Program-made: the position numbers and the translations under genes
Origin: Winogradskyella sp. UBA3174
GTDB taxonomy: Bacteria > Bacteroidota > Bacteroidia > Flavobacteriales > Flavobacteriaceae
NCBI RefSeq assembly: GCF_002364335.1
Contig: NZ_DEXW01000060.1
Location: forward strand, 61,811-105,599
Direction: 5' to 3'
DNA: 43,789 bases
Shown here: positions 16,267 to 25,393 of the stretch, piece after piece
Numbering within the stretch: the stretch's first letter is position 1
How the letters are laid out: every line of letters begins with the position of its first letter
The notes under the pieces: model-generated
What the model was told of the DNA's origin: nothing
The model's database searches: none
The model's input: only the letters and a program-made list of their open reading frames with translations

Positions 16267-19200
16267 TTAAAAATAAGCTTTCAACTGAACCGTCCCTGTA
16301 TGAATGGTTTTAGAGGTTTCTGTCTTTCTTCCAAAATAATTGAGATTTAGATCTAAAAATTTTGTTAATTTTTTTTGTGCCAACAAACTCCAAGTAAAGT
16401 TTTTTCCTGGTTGTAAACCTTCTAAAATCTGAAAAGCCACAGGACTATTTGTGTCACCTTCAAACTGATTCTGAAAAAAGTTGAATTCGCCTGTCAATGC
16501 AATTTTTTGTGCTTTGTTATACGTAAAAGATATACCATAATTACTCTGTGACAACGACTCTAAACTTGCTATAGTATTATCCTTTGTCGTATATTGATAA
16601 AAGACATCAAACTGCGCATTTTCATTAAAAATATAAGACAGTTTAGGTAGAAACCTCACCTCGTCAATATTATAGTTACGGTTGGTGAAATTTTCACTAA
16701 TACTTTCGTCATTCCCAAAACTTATTAACGCATTAGCTAACCAATTTGTAGCAAATTTATGATTAAAATTAAATTGATGACTTCTTAATTTATTTTCCTG
16801 AAAACCAATAGATAATAGGTTACGACTTGTGTTGGTTAAAAACGTATATGATGTTGTATACCGTTGCTTCCCTCTATTATAAAACAAAACATTTCGTACG
16901 CTATTGTTTAAGGCTAACTGATTTTCTTCATCATCTTTAAATGGGTTTAAGTTAAAATTATTGCCTTCGCGTCTTATTTTTCTATCAATTAAATATGAAG
17001 ATTGATTATAAAAATGAGAGAAAAACTTTTTAGTCTTATTTTTAGAAGTGCTCCATTGTTGTGGATTAAAAGTTAACGTTTGACTCAAACGATTCTGATG
17101 CGTTCTCACAAAAACCTGATTAGGCAATAAGACGCGTATATAACTTCCTTGATCTGCAAACTGAGCTATTTCAAACTCATTAAGCTCTTGTATACCGTTT
17201 TCGTTATAATCTATCCATGTATATGTGCCTTGACCTGCTTCGACTTCTACGTAAGTAAAATCTTGTTGTGGCAAGGTCCCAGAATTAGTTTCAAAACTTG
17301 TATTCCAAATAATAAGATTATTGAATAGTTTCTGATTATAATTTAAACGGCTATTTAAACTTTGCTCGTTTTGAGTTGTTTCATCTTCGGCTTTTAAATC
17401 TCTGTAATTCACAAATAATTGCAGGTTTGTGCCTTTATTTTGGACCAATCGCGATTTTAAATAATAGGTATTAGAACTGTTAACGCGTTCTATCCGATTA
17501 CTACGTAAACTATCATTAAAACGTTTTATATAACCGACTTCTGCAAATACTTTTGTACTATCGCCAATACCAACAAAAGCTTCATAAGCTATAAATTTTT
17601 GACTTAACAGTGTTAAAGAATCTGTAGCAATAACAACTTGCTCGTTATCTTCTATAGCAAATTTAGTACCTGCCCATTTATTACCTTTTCCATAAACTAC
17701 CCGATTAAAAGATCTTAAGAATTTAGAACGGTTTATAGTACTTTCACTATTTAAAAAACTAGAATTTGAAAACACACTAAAATCACCTAGGCGTAAATTC
17801 GCTGTAATATTATGTCTGTTTCCATTAAAGTTTTCAGCATAATCTAAATATTCGAAATTATAAGAAGCGGTTCCTTTTTTTGAATGTGATAATTGCAAGC
17901 CAGAAGTCAATAATAGTTGATTTCCAAAGTTTAAATTCCCTTGATTGTTTTCTGTGTTATCTAAGTTCCAATCTCTATTAAATTCTGCTCGATATAAACG
18001 CTGAATAGTTCTAAAATCTTTTTGGATAAAATCAGTATCTAACAATGCGGATAAATTCCAAAGGCTATCAGATTTTATTAATTTTTGATTAATTCTTAGT
18101 TTACCAGCAAAGCCATCGTTATCATCATCATCTATGGCTGAAAATAAATTAGCATCATTTTTACTACCAGCCAACTCAAAAAATACATCTGTTTTGTCAC
18201 TAGGTCTGTAAGTTCCGTTAAGCACGGCAACCTGTAAACGTTCTGGCGCAACCAATTGCACCAAAGGTTCGTAATCACCTTGAGGGATACCAGCGATTGG
18301 TGCTATATATTCAAAAATATTATTAATAGCGTTTGTATTACTAAGTATATAGTTTCCTTGGTTAACTCCAACTAGCGTGAATCTAACACTAAACAATTCA
18401 TCATCAGGATTGCTTGAAAATACAAAGATTTCTTCAGCACCAATAAACTCTTTTCTGTATAATATTCTGTTTTCAGAAAACGACTCTAACGTTGCTGATG
18501 GAGCCACCATTAAACTTAAATCATCACCAGCATCTGCTAAAATCTGCGTTTGCTCAGTAGATAAATTTTGTTGTAAAGGTTGGTTTTTTGCATCACTCTC
18601 AGAGTATATAGAAACGTTTAAACTTAGTTTTTCAGTACTATAATTTGCACCACCAAATACTGTGAATCGTGAATAATTACGTTCGCTAAATTGATAATCT
18701 ACTGTAATTCGCATTTCGGAAGTAATAGGAAATGTTGAATTAAAAATGATCTCACCAGCATTATAATCTATAATATAATCTCGGTTCTCACCGCGCTCTA
18801 AAGGCACGCCATTTACGTAAACCGTTTCACTGCCCGAAACAACAAGTACAAACAATTCGTTATTTGGACCGATTAATTTATAAGGCCCTTGGTTTCCTTC
18901 TTGTGCTGTAAACTGTGTTGTTGTAAACTGTCCTCTCACTAAAGCACCAGAGGCAAAAACTGTAGTTTCATCGCTCAAATTAGCATTAACTAACAAGCCT
19001 TGTACTCGTTTGGTGAAATTTGCGAAGTAGCTTTTGGTATTAACTAAATCTATATCTCCTGCTCTAATATTCCAACTGTCGCTAAACAACTCAATAAATA
19101 CTTGATCAAATTCGTCTAATCGTTGCGAGTAACCACTTTCTTGCAAAGGGATATTGGCGTCTTGTATTGAGGCTCTTAATGAAACTTTATCGCTCAACTT

Positions 19201-19692
19201 ACCAGAAATCTGTAAATCTAATTCACTATTTAAAACCGAGTTTTGATTATTACCAATTGTAACTCCTCTAGATATACTTCCAGATGTTGTTAACCCATCA
19301 AAGGGTGTAAATGCATTTTGTTTATTAGAATTCTCTAATCTATATAATTGCTGACCTCTAAGAGCATTTTCAACTATCACTCTATCATCTAACTGTTTGT
19401 ATATTTTGGTGAAAAATTCTGGATATCGTAAATATTCAATATCTACAGAATCAATTTCTATTGAGTTTTTAAATCTCAAAATGGCTGTCTTAAAATCTAT
19501 GCTGTAAAGACTAGAATCTAGGACTTTATTCATTTTAGTTTTAACGATAAACTTAGAAGGATTTATACTTACCGAGTCAATCTGTATGGAGTCTTTAACA
19601 GCTATACGCTTCTTTCTAGAGTTACTAGAGTTTTCTTGGGAAAACCCAAAAAAAGAACTTATAATTAAAAGAAAAAATAAAGCGTGTTTCAT
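16267..19692 (-). CDS. Large outer-membrane beta-barrel protein of unknown function
   Basis: A 1141-residue secreted protein with signal peptide ALFFLLIISSFFGFSQ. Early segments GSISRGVTIGNNQNS (near residue 135), ISGKLSDKVSLRASIQDANIP, DQVFIELF and IRAGDIDL recall SprA-like surface proteins. However, it is under half the length of the type IX translocon SprA and is not that gene. The remainder is rich in alternating beta strands (SFEYLDYAENFNGN-like, NLNYFGRKTE) and ends QLKAYF with terminal Phe, so an outer-membrane barrel is likely. A long extracellular or plug part precedes it. It is a single gene, divergent from xth. Confidence 0.7.
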   Translation of the reverse strand: MKHALFFLLIISSFFGFSQENSSNSRKKRIAVKDSIQIDSVSINPSKFIVKTKMNKVLDSSLYSIDFKTAILRFKNSIEIDSVDIEYLRYPEFFTKIYKQLDDRVIVENALRGQQLYRLENSNKQNAFTPFDGLTTSGSISRGVTIGNNQNSVLNSELDLQISGKLSDKVSLRASIQDANIPLQESGYSQRLDEFDQVFIELFSDSWNIRAGDIDLVNTKSYFANFTKRVQGLLVNANLSDETTVFASGALVRGQFTTTQFTAQEGNQGPYKLIGPNNELFVLVVSGSETVYVNGVPLERGENRDYIIDYNAGEIIFNSTFPITSEMRITVDYQFSERNYSRFTVFGGANYSTEKLSLNVSIYSESDAKNQPLQQNLSTEQTQILADAGDDLSLMVAPSATLESFSENRILYRKEFIGAEEIFVFSSNPDDELFSVRFTLVGVNQGNYILSNTNAINNIFEYIAPIAGIPQGDYEPLVQLVAPERLQVAVLNGTYRPSDKTDVFFELAGSKNDANLFSAIDDDDNDGFAGKLRINQKLIKSDSLWNLSALLDTDFIQKDFRTIQRLYRAEFNRDWNLDNTENNQGNLNFGNQLLLTSGLQLSHSKKGTASYNFEYLDYAENFNGNRHNITANLRLGDFSVFSNSSFLNSESTINRSKFLRSFNRVVYGKGNKWAGTKFAIEDNEQVVIATDSLTLLSQKFIAYEAFVGIGDSTKVFAEVGYIKRFNDSLRSNRIERVNSSNTYYLKSRLVQNKGTNLQLFVNYRDLKAEDETTQNEQSLNSRLNYNQKLFNNLIIWNTSFETNSGTLPQQDFTYVEVEAGQGTYTWIDYNENGIQELNEFEIAQFADQGSYIRVLLPNQVFVRTHQNRLSQTLTFNPQQWSTSKNKTKKFFSHFYNQSSYLIDRKIRREGNNFNLNPFKDDEENQLALNNSVRNVLFYNRGKQRYTTSYTFLTNTSRNLLSIGFQENKLRSHQFNFNHKFATNWLANALISFGNDESISENFTNRNYNIDEVRFLPKLSYIFNENAQFDVFYQYTTKDNTIASLESLSQSNYGISFTYNKAQKIALTGEFNFFQNQFEGDTNSPVAFQILEGLQPGKNFTWSLLAQKKLTKFLDLNLNYFGRKTETSKTIHTGTVQLKAYF

Positions 19693-19876
19693 GTGTTAAT
19701 ACTTACTGTTTTTAAATTGTCACATGCTGTTCGCTATTAAACATATTTAGACAGCTCGATTCATGTAGAATAATAACTTCTTAAAGCAAGAAATATTTTA
19801 TCGTTAAAAGCAGTATAAAATTATAGTGTAAAAGTACAGTATTATTTAATTTAGCTAATAATTAGAAATCAACACT

Positions 19877-20638
19877 ATGAAAATTATTTCTTACAACGTT
19901 AACGGTATTAGAGCAGCCATAAACAAGGGCTTTATCGCGTGGTTAAAAGCTACAGACCCAGACGTTATTTGTCTTCAAGAAATTAAGGCTATGGAAGAGC
20001 AACTAGATCTAAATTTATTTAACGAAGCTGGTTATCATTACAACTATTGGTTTAGTGCTCAAAAAAAAGGCTATAGCGGAGTTGCTATTTTGTGTAAAAC
20101 AAAACCAAATCATATAGAATTCGGTACAGGAATTGAATCTATGGACTTCGAAGGTAGAAATATTAGAGTAGATTATGATGCTATTTCTGTAATGAGCATG
20201 TATTTGCCATCTGGTACCAATAGTGCTAGATTAGAGCACAAATTTGAATACATGGACTTAATTCACGAGTATTTAAATAATCTACAGAAAGAAAAGCCGA
20301 ATTTGGTCGTTGTTGGTGATTATAACATCTGTCATGAAGCCATAGATATCCATAACCCAAAAATGAAAGGTGTTTCAGGGTTTTTACCTGAAGAACGTGA
20401 GTGGTTAAGCAACTTTATAGATAGCGGTTTTATAGATAGTTTTAGACACTTACATCCAGAACGTCAAGAATATTCCTGGTGGAGTTATAGAGCAAATTCT
20501 AGAGCAAATAACAAAGGTTGGCGTTTAGATTATGCCATGGTAAGCCAACCATTACAAGAAAAACTAAAACGGAGCGTTATACTCACTGAAGCTGTACATA
20601 GCGATCATTGTCCGATTTTAGTAGAACTCGATGTTTAG
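19877..20638 (+). CDS. xth: Exodeoxyribonuclease III / AP endonuclease
   Basis: A 253-residue member of the exonuclease-endonuclease-phosphatase fold. Conserved parts are MKIISYNVNGIRAA, VICLQEIKAMEEQ with the metal-binding Glu near residue 34, GYSGVAIL, VVGDYNICHEAIDIHNPK, YSWWSYRANSRANNKGWRLDY, and the C-terminal SDHCPIL with the catalytic Asp-His pair. It cuts DNA at abasic sites in base-excision repair. Length and motifs are normal. Confidence 0.95.
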   Translation: MKIISYNVNGIRAAINKGFIAWLKATDPDVICLQEIKAMEEQLDLNLFNEAGYHYNYWFSAQKKGYSGVAILCKTKPNHIEFGTGIESMDFEGRNIRVDYDAISVMSMYLPSGTNSARLEHKFEYMDLIHEYLNNLQKEKPNLVVVGDYNICHEAIDIHNPKMKGVSGFLPEEREWLSNFIDSGFIDSFRHLHPERQEYSWWSYRANSRANNKGWRLDYAMVSQPLQEKLKRSVILTEAVHSDHCPILVELDV

Positions 20639-20687
20639 TTGCAATAGGCAATCAAAGCAATAATAATAGTATATAATTAAATTAATT

Positions 20688-21647
20688 ATGATAAAAAAAA
20701 TTTCCTTATTAGTACTCACACTTTCGCTTTTAACCTCGTGTGTCTCAAAAAAAATATACACAGATCTAGAGGGTAAATATGCCAATCTAAAAAAAGAGAA
20801 TCGTGGTTTATCAGATGATGTTGCATCCCTTTCTAAAGACAATACGAAGCTGAATAATGATTTAGATAAGTTGCAAACTTCATATGACAAAGCAGTAAGG
20901 GACGTATCTCAATTAAGTACTAACTATAATGCGGTAAAAACCAATCTCGATAACCTGAGAGCATCTTACAAAGCATTAGAAGAAAACAGTTCTGCTTCAA
21001 TTGCTGCGAATTCTAAGAAAAATAGAGAACTTTTAGCACAACTTGAAGCAAAAGAACAAGCTTTAACAGCAGAAAATAAGCGCTTAGGAGAATTAAGAGA
21101 TGAACTTGATAACCGTTCTAAACGTGTTGCCGAATTAGAAAATGTTATTGCAGCTAAAGACGCTAATATGCGAGCATTAAAAGATGCTATTTCTAAAGCA
21201 TTAACCAATTTTGAAGGCAAAGGTCTAACGGTTGAACAACGTAATGGCAAGGTTTACATTTCTATGGAAAATAAACTTTTATTTCAGTCTGGGAGTTGGT
21301 CTGTTGGATCAGAAGGTCGTAAAGCCGTTCAGCAATTAGGTAGCGTATTAGCGGAAAATCCTGAAATTGCAATTCTTATTGAAGGTCATACTGACAATGT
21401 TCCCTATAAAGGTAATGCGCAACTCAGCGGAAATTGGGACTTGTCTACCAAACGTTCTACTGCTATTGTAAATATTCTTAGAGAAAATAGTGCTATAAAT
21501 CCTGAAAATTTAACTGCTGCAGGTCGTGGTGAGTTTGCACCAATAGGATCTAATGACACCTCAGAAGGAAAAGCAAAAAATAGACGTATTGAAGTTATTT
21601 TAACACCTAAATTAGATGAGATTTCTAAATTATTAAATGAAATTTAA
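20688..21647 (+). CDS. OmpA-family lipoprotein with coiled-coil stalk
   Basis: A 319-residue lipoprotein: signal SLLVLTLSLLTSC gives Cys18. A long coiled coil (about residues 25-165, with ENRGLSDDVASLSKDN and LEENSS) is followed by the OmpA peptidoglycan-binding domain with LFQSGSWSV, IEGHTDNVPY, WDLSTKRSTAIVN and GRGEFAPI...NRRIEVIL. It should anchor the outer membrane to the peptidoglycan. It sits 49 bases after xth and has a palindromic repeat downstream that could end its transcript. Confidence 0.93.
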   Translation: MIKKISLLVLTLSLLTSCVSKKIYTDLEGKYANLKKENRGLSDDVASLSKDNTKLNNDLDKLQTSYDKAVRDVSQLSTNYNAVKTNLDNLRASYKALEENSSASIAANSKKNRELLAQLEAKEQALTAENKRLGELRDELDNRSKRVAELENVIAAKDANMRALKDAISKALTNFEGKGLTVEQRNGKVYISMENKLLFQSGSWSVGSEGRKAVQQLGSVLAENPEIAILIEGHTDNVPYKGNAQLSGNWDLSTKRSTAIVNILRENSAINPENLTAAGRGEFAPIGSNDTSEGKAKNRRIEVILTPKLDEISKLLNEI

Positions 21648-21684
21648 GAAACTTAAGACGACTGAGGAATCTGAACATACTTTT

Positions 21685-21717
21685 AGACCTTACAGGTTTT
21701 AGAAACCTGTGAGGTCT
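21685..21717. repeat. Palindromic repeat acting as likely terminator (AGACCTTACAGGTTT type)
   Basis: 15-base arms (21685-21699 and 21703-21717; AGACCT.ACAGGTTT / AAACCTGT.AGGTCT, one T/G wobble) surround a 3-base TAG centre. A pyrimidine-rich tail follows. The same ACAGGTTT...AAACCTGT palindrome is a familiar dispersed element in flavobacterial genomes. It lies right after the OmpA-type gene. Confidence 0.65.
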
Positions 21718-21744
21718 TCTTACTTTTACATATTAATTATTATC

Positions 21745-21769
21745 ACTTCGAGCATTATCGAGAAGTCTT
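21745..21769. repeat. Interspersed repeat, TATCGAGAAGTCTT copy 2
   Basis: ACTTCGAGCATTATCGAGAA followed by GTCTT. The last 14 bases are identical to 8546-8559. The part ACTTC...GAAGT is an imperfect palindrome. Confidence 0.5.
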
Positions 21770-21793
21770 AAACATTTGTTTAACCATAAAAGA

Positions 21794-21811
21794 GATTCCT
21801 GCCTTCGCAGG
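21794..21811. repeat. Interspersed repeat, GATTCCTGCCTTCGCAGG copy 2
   Basis: Matches the reverse complement of the element at 7907-7926 with two transitions. CCTGC / GCAGG arms flank CTTC. It sits 8 bases before the start codon of the aldo/keto reductase gene, so it could affect that start. Confidence 0.55.
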
Positions 21812-21818
21812 CAATGTT

Positions 21819-22856
21819 ATGAAATACACTACACTACCACACACCGATATAAAAGTTAGTAAAATATGCCTTGGCACCATGACTTGGGGAAACCAAAACA
21901 CGCAAGACGAAGGTTTTGCTCAGATGGATTTAGCATTAGACAAAGGGGTTAACTTTTTTGATGTTGCAGAATTATATCCTGTACCTGCAACTGCCGAAAC
22001 TTATGCAGAGACAGAGCGTATTATTGGCAATTGGTTTACTAAAACTGGTCATAGAGACAAGGTCGTTTTAGCAACAAAAATTGCTGGTCCTGGTGATTAT
22101 ACAGCACATATTAGAACTACTGGTTTTAGTAAAGAAGCACTACACGAAGCGGTAAACCATAGTCTTAAACGACTACAAACCGATTATATAGATTTATACC
22201 AGCTACATTGGCCAGAACGCCAAACAAATACGTTTGGAGTACGAGATTATAAGCATAACCCAAATGATAAATGGGACGATAATTTTAATGAAGTACTCCA
22301 CAACTTAGATACTATTGTAAAATCTGGCAAAATAAGACAGATTGGTATTTCTAATGAAAAAGCTTGGGGAACCATGCGTTATTTAGAAGAATCTAGAGTT
22401 CACAATTTACCAAGAGCTTTAACCATACAAAATGCATATTCATTATTAAACCGAGTTTTTGAAGGTGATATGGCAGAAGTTGCCATAAGAGAAAACATAG
22501 GTTTACTTGCCTATTCGCCCATGGCATTTGGTGTGTTGTCTGGTAAATATATAAAAGGAACTGCAGCAGATAATGCACGACTAAAATTATTCCCAAGATT
22601 TGCAAGATATAGTGGCGAACAAGCCACGGAAGCGACAAAACGTTATCTTAAAATTGCAGAAGACAATGACATGACTTTAGCACAGATGTCTTTGGCCTTT
22701 GTAACAGACCGCCCTTTTATGACGAGTAATATTATTGGTGCTACAAGTTTAAAGCAGTTAGAAGAAAATATTGATAGTGTTAATATTACATTATCAGATG
22801 ATGTACTGAAAGGTATAGATGCTGTGCATGCTGAGATTCCTAATCCTGCGCCTTAA
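21819..22856 (+). CDS. NADP(H)-dependent aldo/keto reductase (Tas-like)
   Basis: A 345-residue TIM-barrel oxidoreductase. Key parts are LGTMTWGNQNTQDEGF, FFDVAELYPVPA with the catalytic Asp and Tyr, VVLATKIAGPG with the Lys, IDLYQLHWPERQTN with the His, IGISNEKAWG and QNAYSLLNR. The PVP and WPER features are those of the Tas/YghZ-type branch. The physiological substrate is not known. The gene is single; a repeat lies immediately before its ATG. Confidence 0.92.
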   Translation: MKYTTLPHTDIKVSKICLGTMTWGNQNTQDEGFAQMDLALDKGVNFFDVAELYPVPATAETYAETERIIGNWFTKTGHRDKVVLATKIAGPGDYTAHIRTTGFSKEALHEAVNHSLKRLQTDYIDLYQLHWPERQTNTFGVRDYKHNPNDKWDDNFNEVLHNLDTIVKSGKIRQIGISNEKAWGTMRYLEESRVHNLPRALTIQNAYSLLNRVFEGDMAEVAIRENIGLLAYSPMAFGVLSGKYIKGTAADNARLKLFPRFARYSGEQATEATKRYLKIAEDNDMTLAQMSLAFVTDRPFMTSNIIGATSLKQLEENIDSVNITLSDDVLKGIDAVHAEIPNPAP

Positions 22857-22911
22857 TACATTAGCATACTTAGCTTTTAACAATAACTTATTTGAATTTC
22901 CTTAATTAATA

Positions 22912-22930
22912 ATTACGGGAAAACCGTAAT
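22912..22930. promoter_or_regulatory. 19-bp palindromic operator candidate, copy 1
   Basis: ATTACGG-GAAAA-CCGTAAT: perfect 7-base arms around a 5-base centre. An equivalent site with 8-base arms lies at 42004-42022. Each is the only such site upstream of a secreted-protein gene set, at a similar distance (63 and 79 bases) before a TATAATTTT promoter box, a position suited to an activator. The binding protein is unknown. Confidence 0.55.
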
Positions 22931-22992
22931 ATAAAACTGTATCTAGTCCAAACTTTAACACTCTATCATTTTTGTAATGGAATTTAAATTTA

Positions 22993-23000
22993 TAATTTTA
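22993..23000 (+). promoter_or_regulatory. -7-like promoter box for the metallopeptidase-like lipoprotein gene
   Basis: TAATTTTA within TATAATTTTA is one base off TAnnTTTG. The related site at 42101-42108 has the same TATAATTTT core. A start near 23006 would give a leader of about 60 bases. Confidence 0.35.
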
Positions 23001-23159
23001 AACATTCCCTCCTAAGAATACTTAATAGCGATTTAACTAATACTATTGATTAAACCGTTATATAAATTATGAAAAACAAATTTTTAATTGCACTCCTATG
23101 TTTAGGATTGTTAACCACTTATTTTGCTTGCACCAAAGACGATAGTTTTGTTAAAGAAG

Positions 23160-23175
23160 AACAAACAAACAAACA
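23160..23175 (+). repeat. Tetranucleotide repeat (AACA)x4 at frameshift site
   Basis: Four perfect AACA copies lie within the first 36 codons of the lipoprotein gene. Three copies would keep the frame open (EEQTN-TSEQQ); four send it to a stop 5 bases later. Confidence 0.85.
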
Positions 23176-24434
23176 CCTCTGAGCAACAAATCGCACCAAC
23201 CATTAAAACAGTGTCTTACGATAATGTTAGTGATGTTTTTAATAGATTAAAAAGCCAATATAAATTAGATGGGTTGTTACTATCTAAGGCAGAAAATAAC
23301 CTACTTGGTAAATCTACTATTGATACTTTGGGTGTTACTATTTACACAGATGAGATTAAAGAAGTAACTTTAGGTAATTATACATCTTACACTATGCGCA
23401 TGGCTTTTCCGTCTACCGATAGTACTAAATTTTATAACATTACTGTTGAAGATAAAAATGGTGAGTCTGGTATGTTTGTTACCAAATATACGCCAACACA
23501 AGATTGGTTAGATGATAAAAGCAAAGCCTATAAAGGTGATATACAAACCAAAAGGGTTGTTGAGGAGATAACACAAGAATTTGCGCATGATGGTGGCGGA
23601 GGTATTGGAGGAGCAGGTTCAAATTCATATAGTGAACCAACGTCAACATCTAATGGGAGTATATATTATCCTCAAGATTGTACTGGATACGTCTATGTTA
23701 GTATTGTTGAAGTCGCTATTCGATGTCAGTGTGCTTCACCTGGTCATTTACCAAACCAATGTGTAGGTGAGTGCGACAATGAAGGTTATTACGATTATAT
23801 TCCAATGTATTATTGTGTTGAGTCAAATGAGAGTATTGACAATCCAGATGGGTCGTCAGGATCTAATAATAACAATAATAATCCTGGCGGTAATGGTAAT
23901 ATTCCCAATGACACTAGTAGTCCAAATGATGATGACCCTTCCGTTTCTACTTTTATACCACCAGGCGGTGAGTGCGACTTACCACCATCACTTTTAGAAT
24001 ATGATATAGATGGAATTTGTGGACTAAGCCCTTATGAAATCTGTTTGATGAATGATTATAATGATGAGATTTGTGATTGTATTGCTATTGGAAATAATCA
24101 TTATGATTGCCTTTTTGAATATGAAATTGAACAGTTATATAGTGACATGGATAAGTTATGTCAAAGTAATACAATAGGCGCTTTTTTTAATATAAATTCT
24201 GAAATTACTAATAAAATAACAAATGCTTTCTTTGGTAATGATAATTACAACTTAAGACTTTTTGATGTAGATTTTCCTAACACATTAGATGGCATAGCTC
24301 TGACTGTACCTCTTACAGATATGATACTAGGTGAAAATACAATTATAGATATAAGATTTGACAACTTTTATTTAGAAAATACCACCAACTTATCTATGGC
24401 TTTAACAACTGCTCACGAACTTATTCATGTTAAC

Positions 24435-24454
24435 TTTATTTACCTTTATTTACC
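24435..24454 (+). repeat. 10-base tandem duplication at second frameshift site
   Basis: TTTATTTACC occurs twice in direct succession, followed by a partial third TTTAT. With one copy, the frame reads HELIHVNFIYLYIKGELL without interruption. Confidence 0.85.
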
Positions 24455-24799
24455 TTTATATAAAAGGTGAGTTATTAACAACCTATCCTAGCTATACTGA
24501 AATGAATGTTGCTTTTGAGAATTTTGAAAACAATTCTACTGAACTAACAATGGAAATTTTACAAAGTGAAATGCACGATGTTTATAATGATTTCATAGAA
24601 GATATGACTAATTCAATTTATTTATTTGCACAGGCTAATAATATTAGTGGGGCAACAGAACAATACTGCAGAAAATTTGTTATTGGTCACCATCAAAATA
24701 CTAAATCATTTCAAGATTTAACTCCAGAACAACAAACAGAATATTCAACAATAGCAGAAAATGAACAAAATGGAAATACAGACGCTAAAGGCAGTAAGT

Positions 24800-25336
24800 G
24801 TGAAGAATAGTACATTTATAATTTTACTTTTAATGGTAGTCTTAACATATTCTTGTAAAGATATAATTAGTAATAATAGAGAAGGAGATTTATTAAAGGT
24901 TATTGTCAATGATATAAAAACTAAATCGAGTGATAAAATATTCTATTTAGATAAAAATAATTCTAACGAACTTGTTCTTGATAGATTTGATAAATATATA
25001 AAGTTTAACGATATTCAATCAGATTCTATAGTTAATATAGTTTTTTCAAAAAATGAATATGAGAATTACAAAAAACAAACTTCAACTTACAGTAATTGGA
25101 ATACTGAAATTGAATATATAAATGATAACAGTATAGAATGGAGAAATGATACAATCAATAAATTTATACATATATCAAAACCTATATATTCTATAAACAA
25201 AAAATATGCTTTAGTATATTTTCTATATGAAGGTGAAAAAGAAATTTACTTTATGCCAAAAATTAATGTCTATTATAAACGAAAATATTCTTGGGAAAAA
25301 GTGTTTATATTACCTTCTAGGCAATTTAAAAAATAA
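24800..25336 (+). CDS. Small lipoprotein of unknown function
   Basis: From the GTG at 24800 the product has 178 residues and starts with a good lipoprotein signal (KNSTFIILLLMVVLTYSC). Earlier in-frame ATG codons at 24761 and 24770 lie inside the upstream gene and would put extra residues before the signal. The mature part has many Asn, Lys and Tyr residues and short beta-like stretches (IYSINKKYALVYFLYEGEKEIYFM). It overlaps the end of the broken metallopeptidase-like gene by 11 bases, so the two are likely one transcript. It may be a partner of that protein. A clear terminator follows. Confidence 0.65.
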   Translation: MKNSTFIILLLMVVLTYSCKDIISNNREGDLLKVIVNDIKTKSSDKIFYLDKNNSNELVLDRFDKYIKFNDIQSDSIVNIVFSKNEYENYKKQTSTYSNWNTEIEYINDNSIEWRNDTINKFIHISKPIYSINKKYALVYFLYEGEKEIYFMPKINVYYKRKYSWEKVFILPSRQFKK

Positions 25337-25349
25337 CCTGTTTAAAAAC

Positions 25350-25383
25350 AAAAAGCCCCTTTCAAAAATGAAAGGGGCTTTTT
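25350..25383. terminator. Bidirectional terminator between lipoprotein gene and rng
   Basis: 15-base arms AAAAAGCCCCTTTCA / TGAAAGGGGCTTTTT surround an AAAA loop, with a T run on the plus side and an A run on the other. Genes converge on it. Confidence 0.9.
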
Positions 25384-25393
25384 TTAATAGATA

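Larger units (their letters stand above)
23069..24810 (+). pseudogene. HELIH metallopeptidase-like lipoprotein gene broken by two tandem duplications
   Basis: The start encodes a lipoprotein signal (LLCLGLLTTYFAC, then TKDDSFVKEEQTN) but the frame stops after 37 codons at 23180-23182. The sequence resumes one frame over (NTSEQQIAPTIKTV), runs through a Cys-rich and Asn/Gly-rich middle (CQCASPGH, SNNNNNNPGGNGN) to AHELIHVNF, then breaks again. The last part (GELLTTYPSYTEMN ... EMHDVYNDF) is in a third frame. Removing one AACA unit at 23160-23175 and one 10-base copy at 24435-24454 restores 576 in-frame codons, giving a 575-residue protein. HELIH fits a zinc-peptidase HExxH site. The family is not one I can name. 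Both breaks are short-repeat slippage events, so a switchable gene is possible. Confidence 0.75.

Noticed and set aside
16267..19692. Type IX secretion translocon protein SprA
   Set aside because: The protein is less than half the usual length and only the N-terminal part resembles it.
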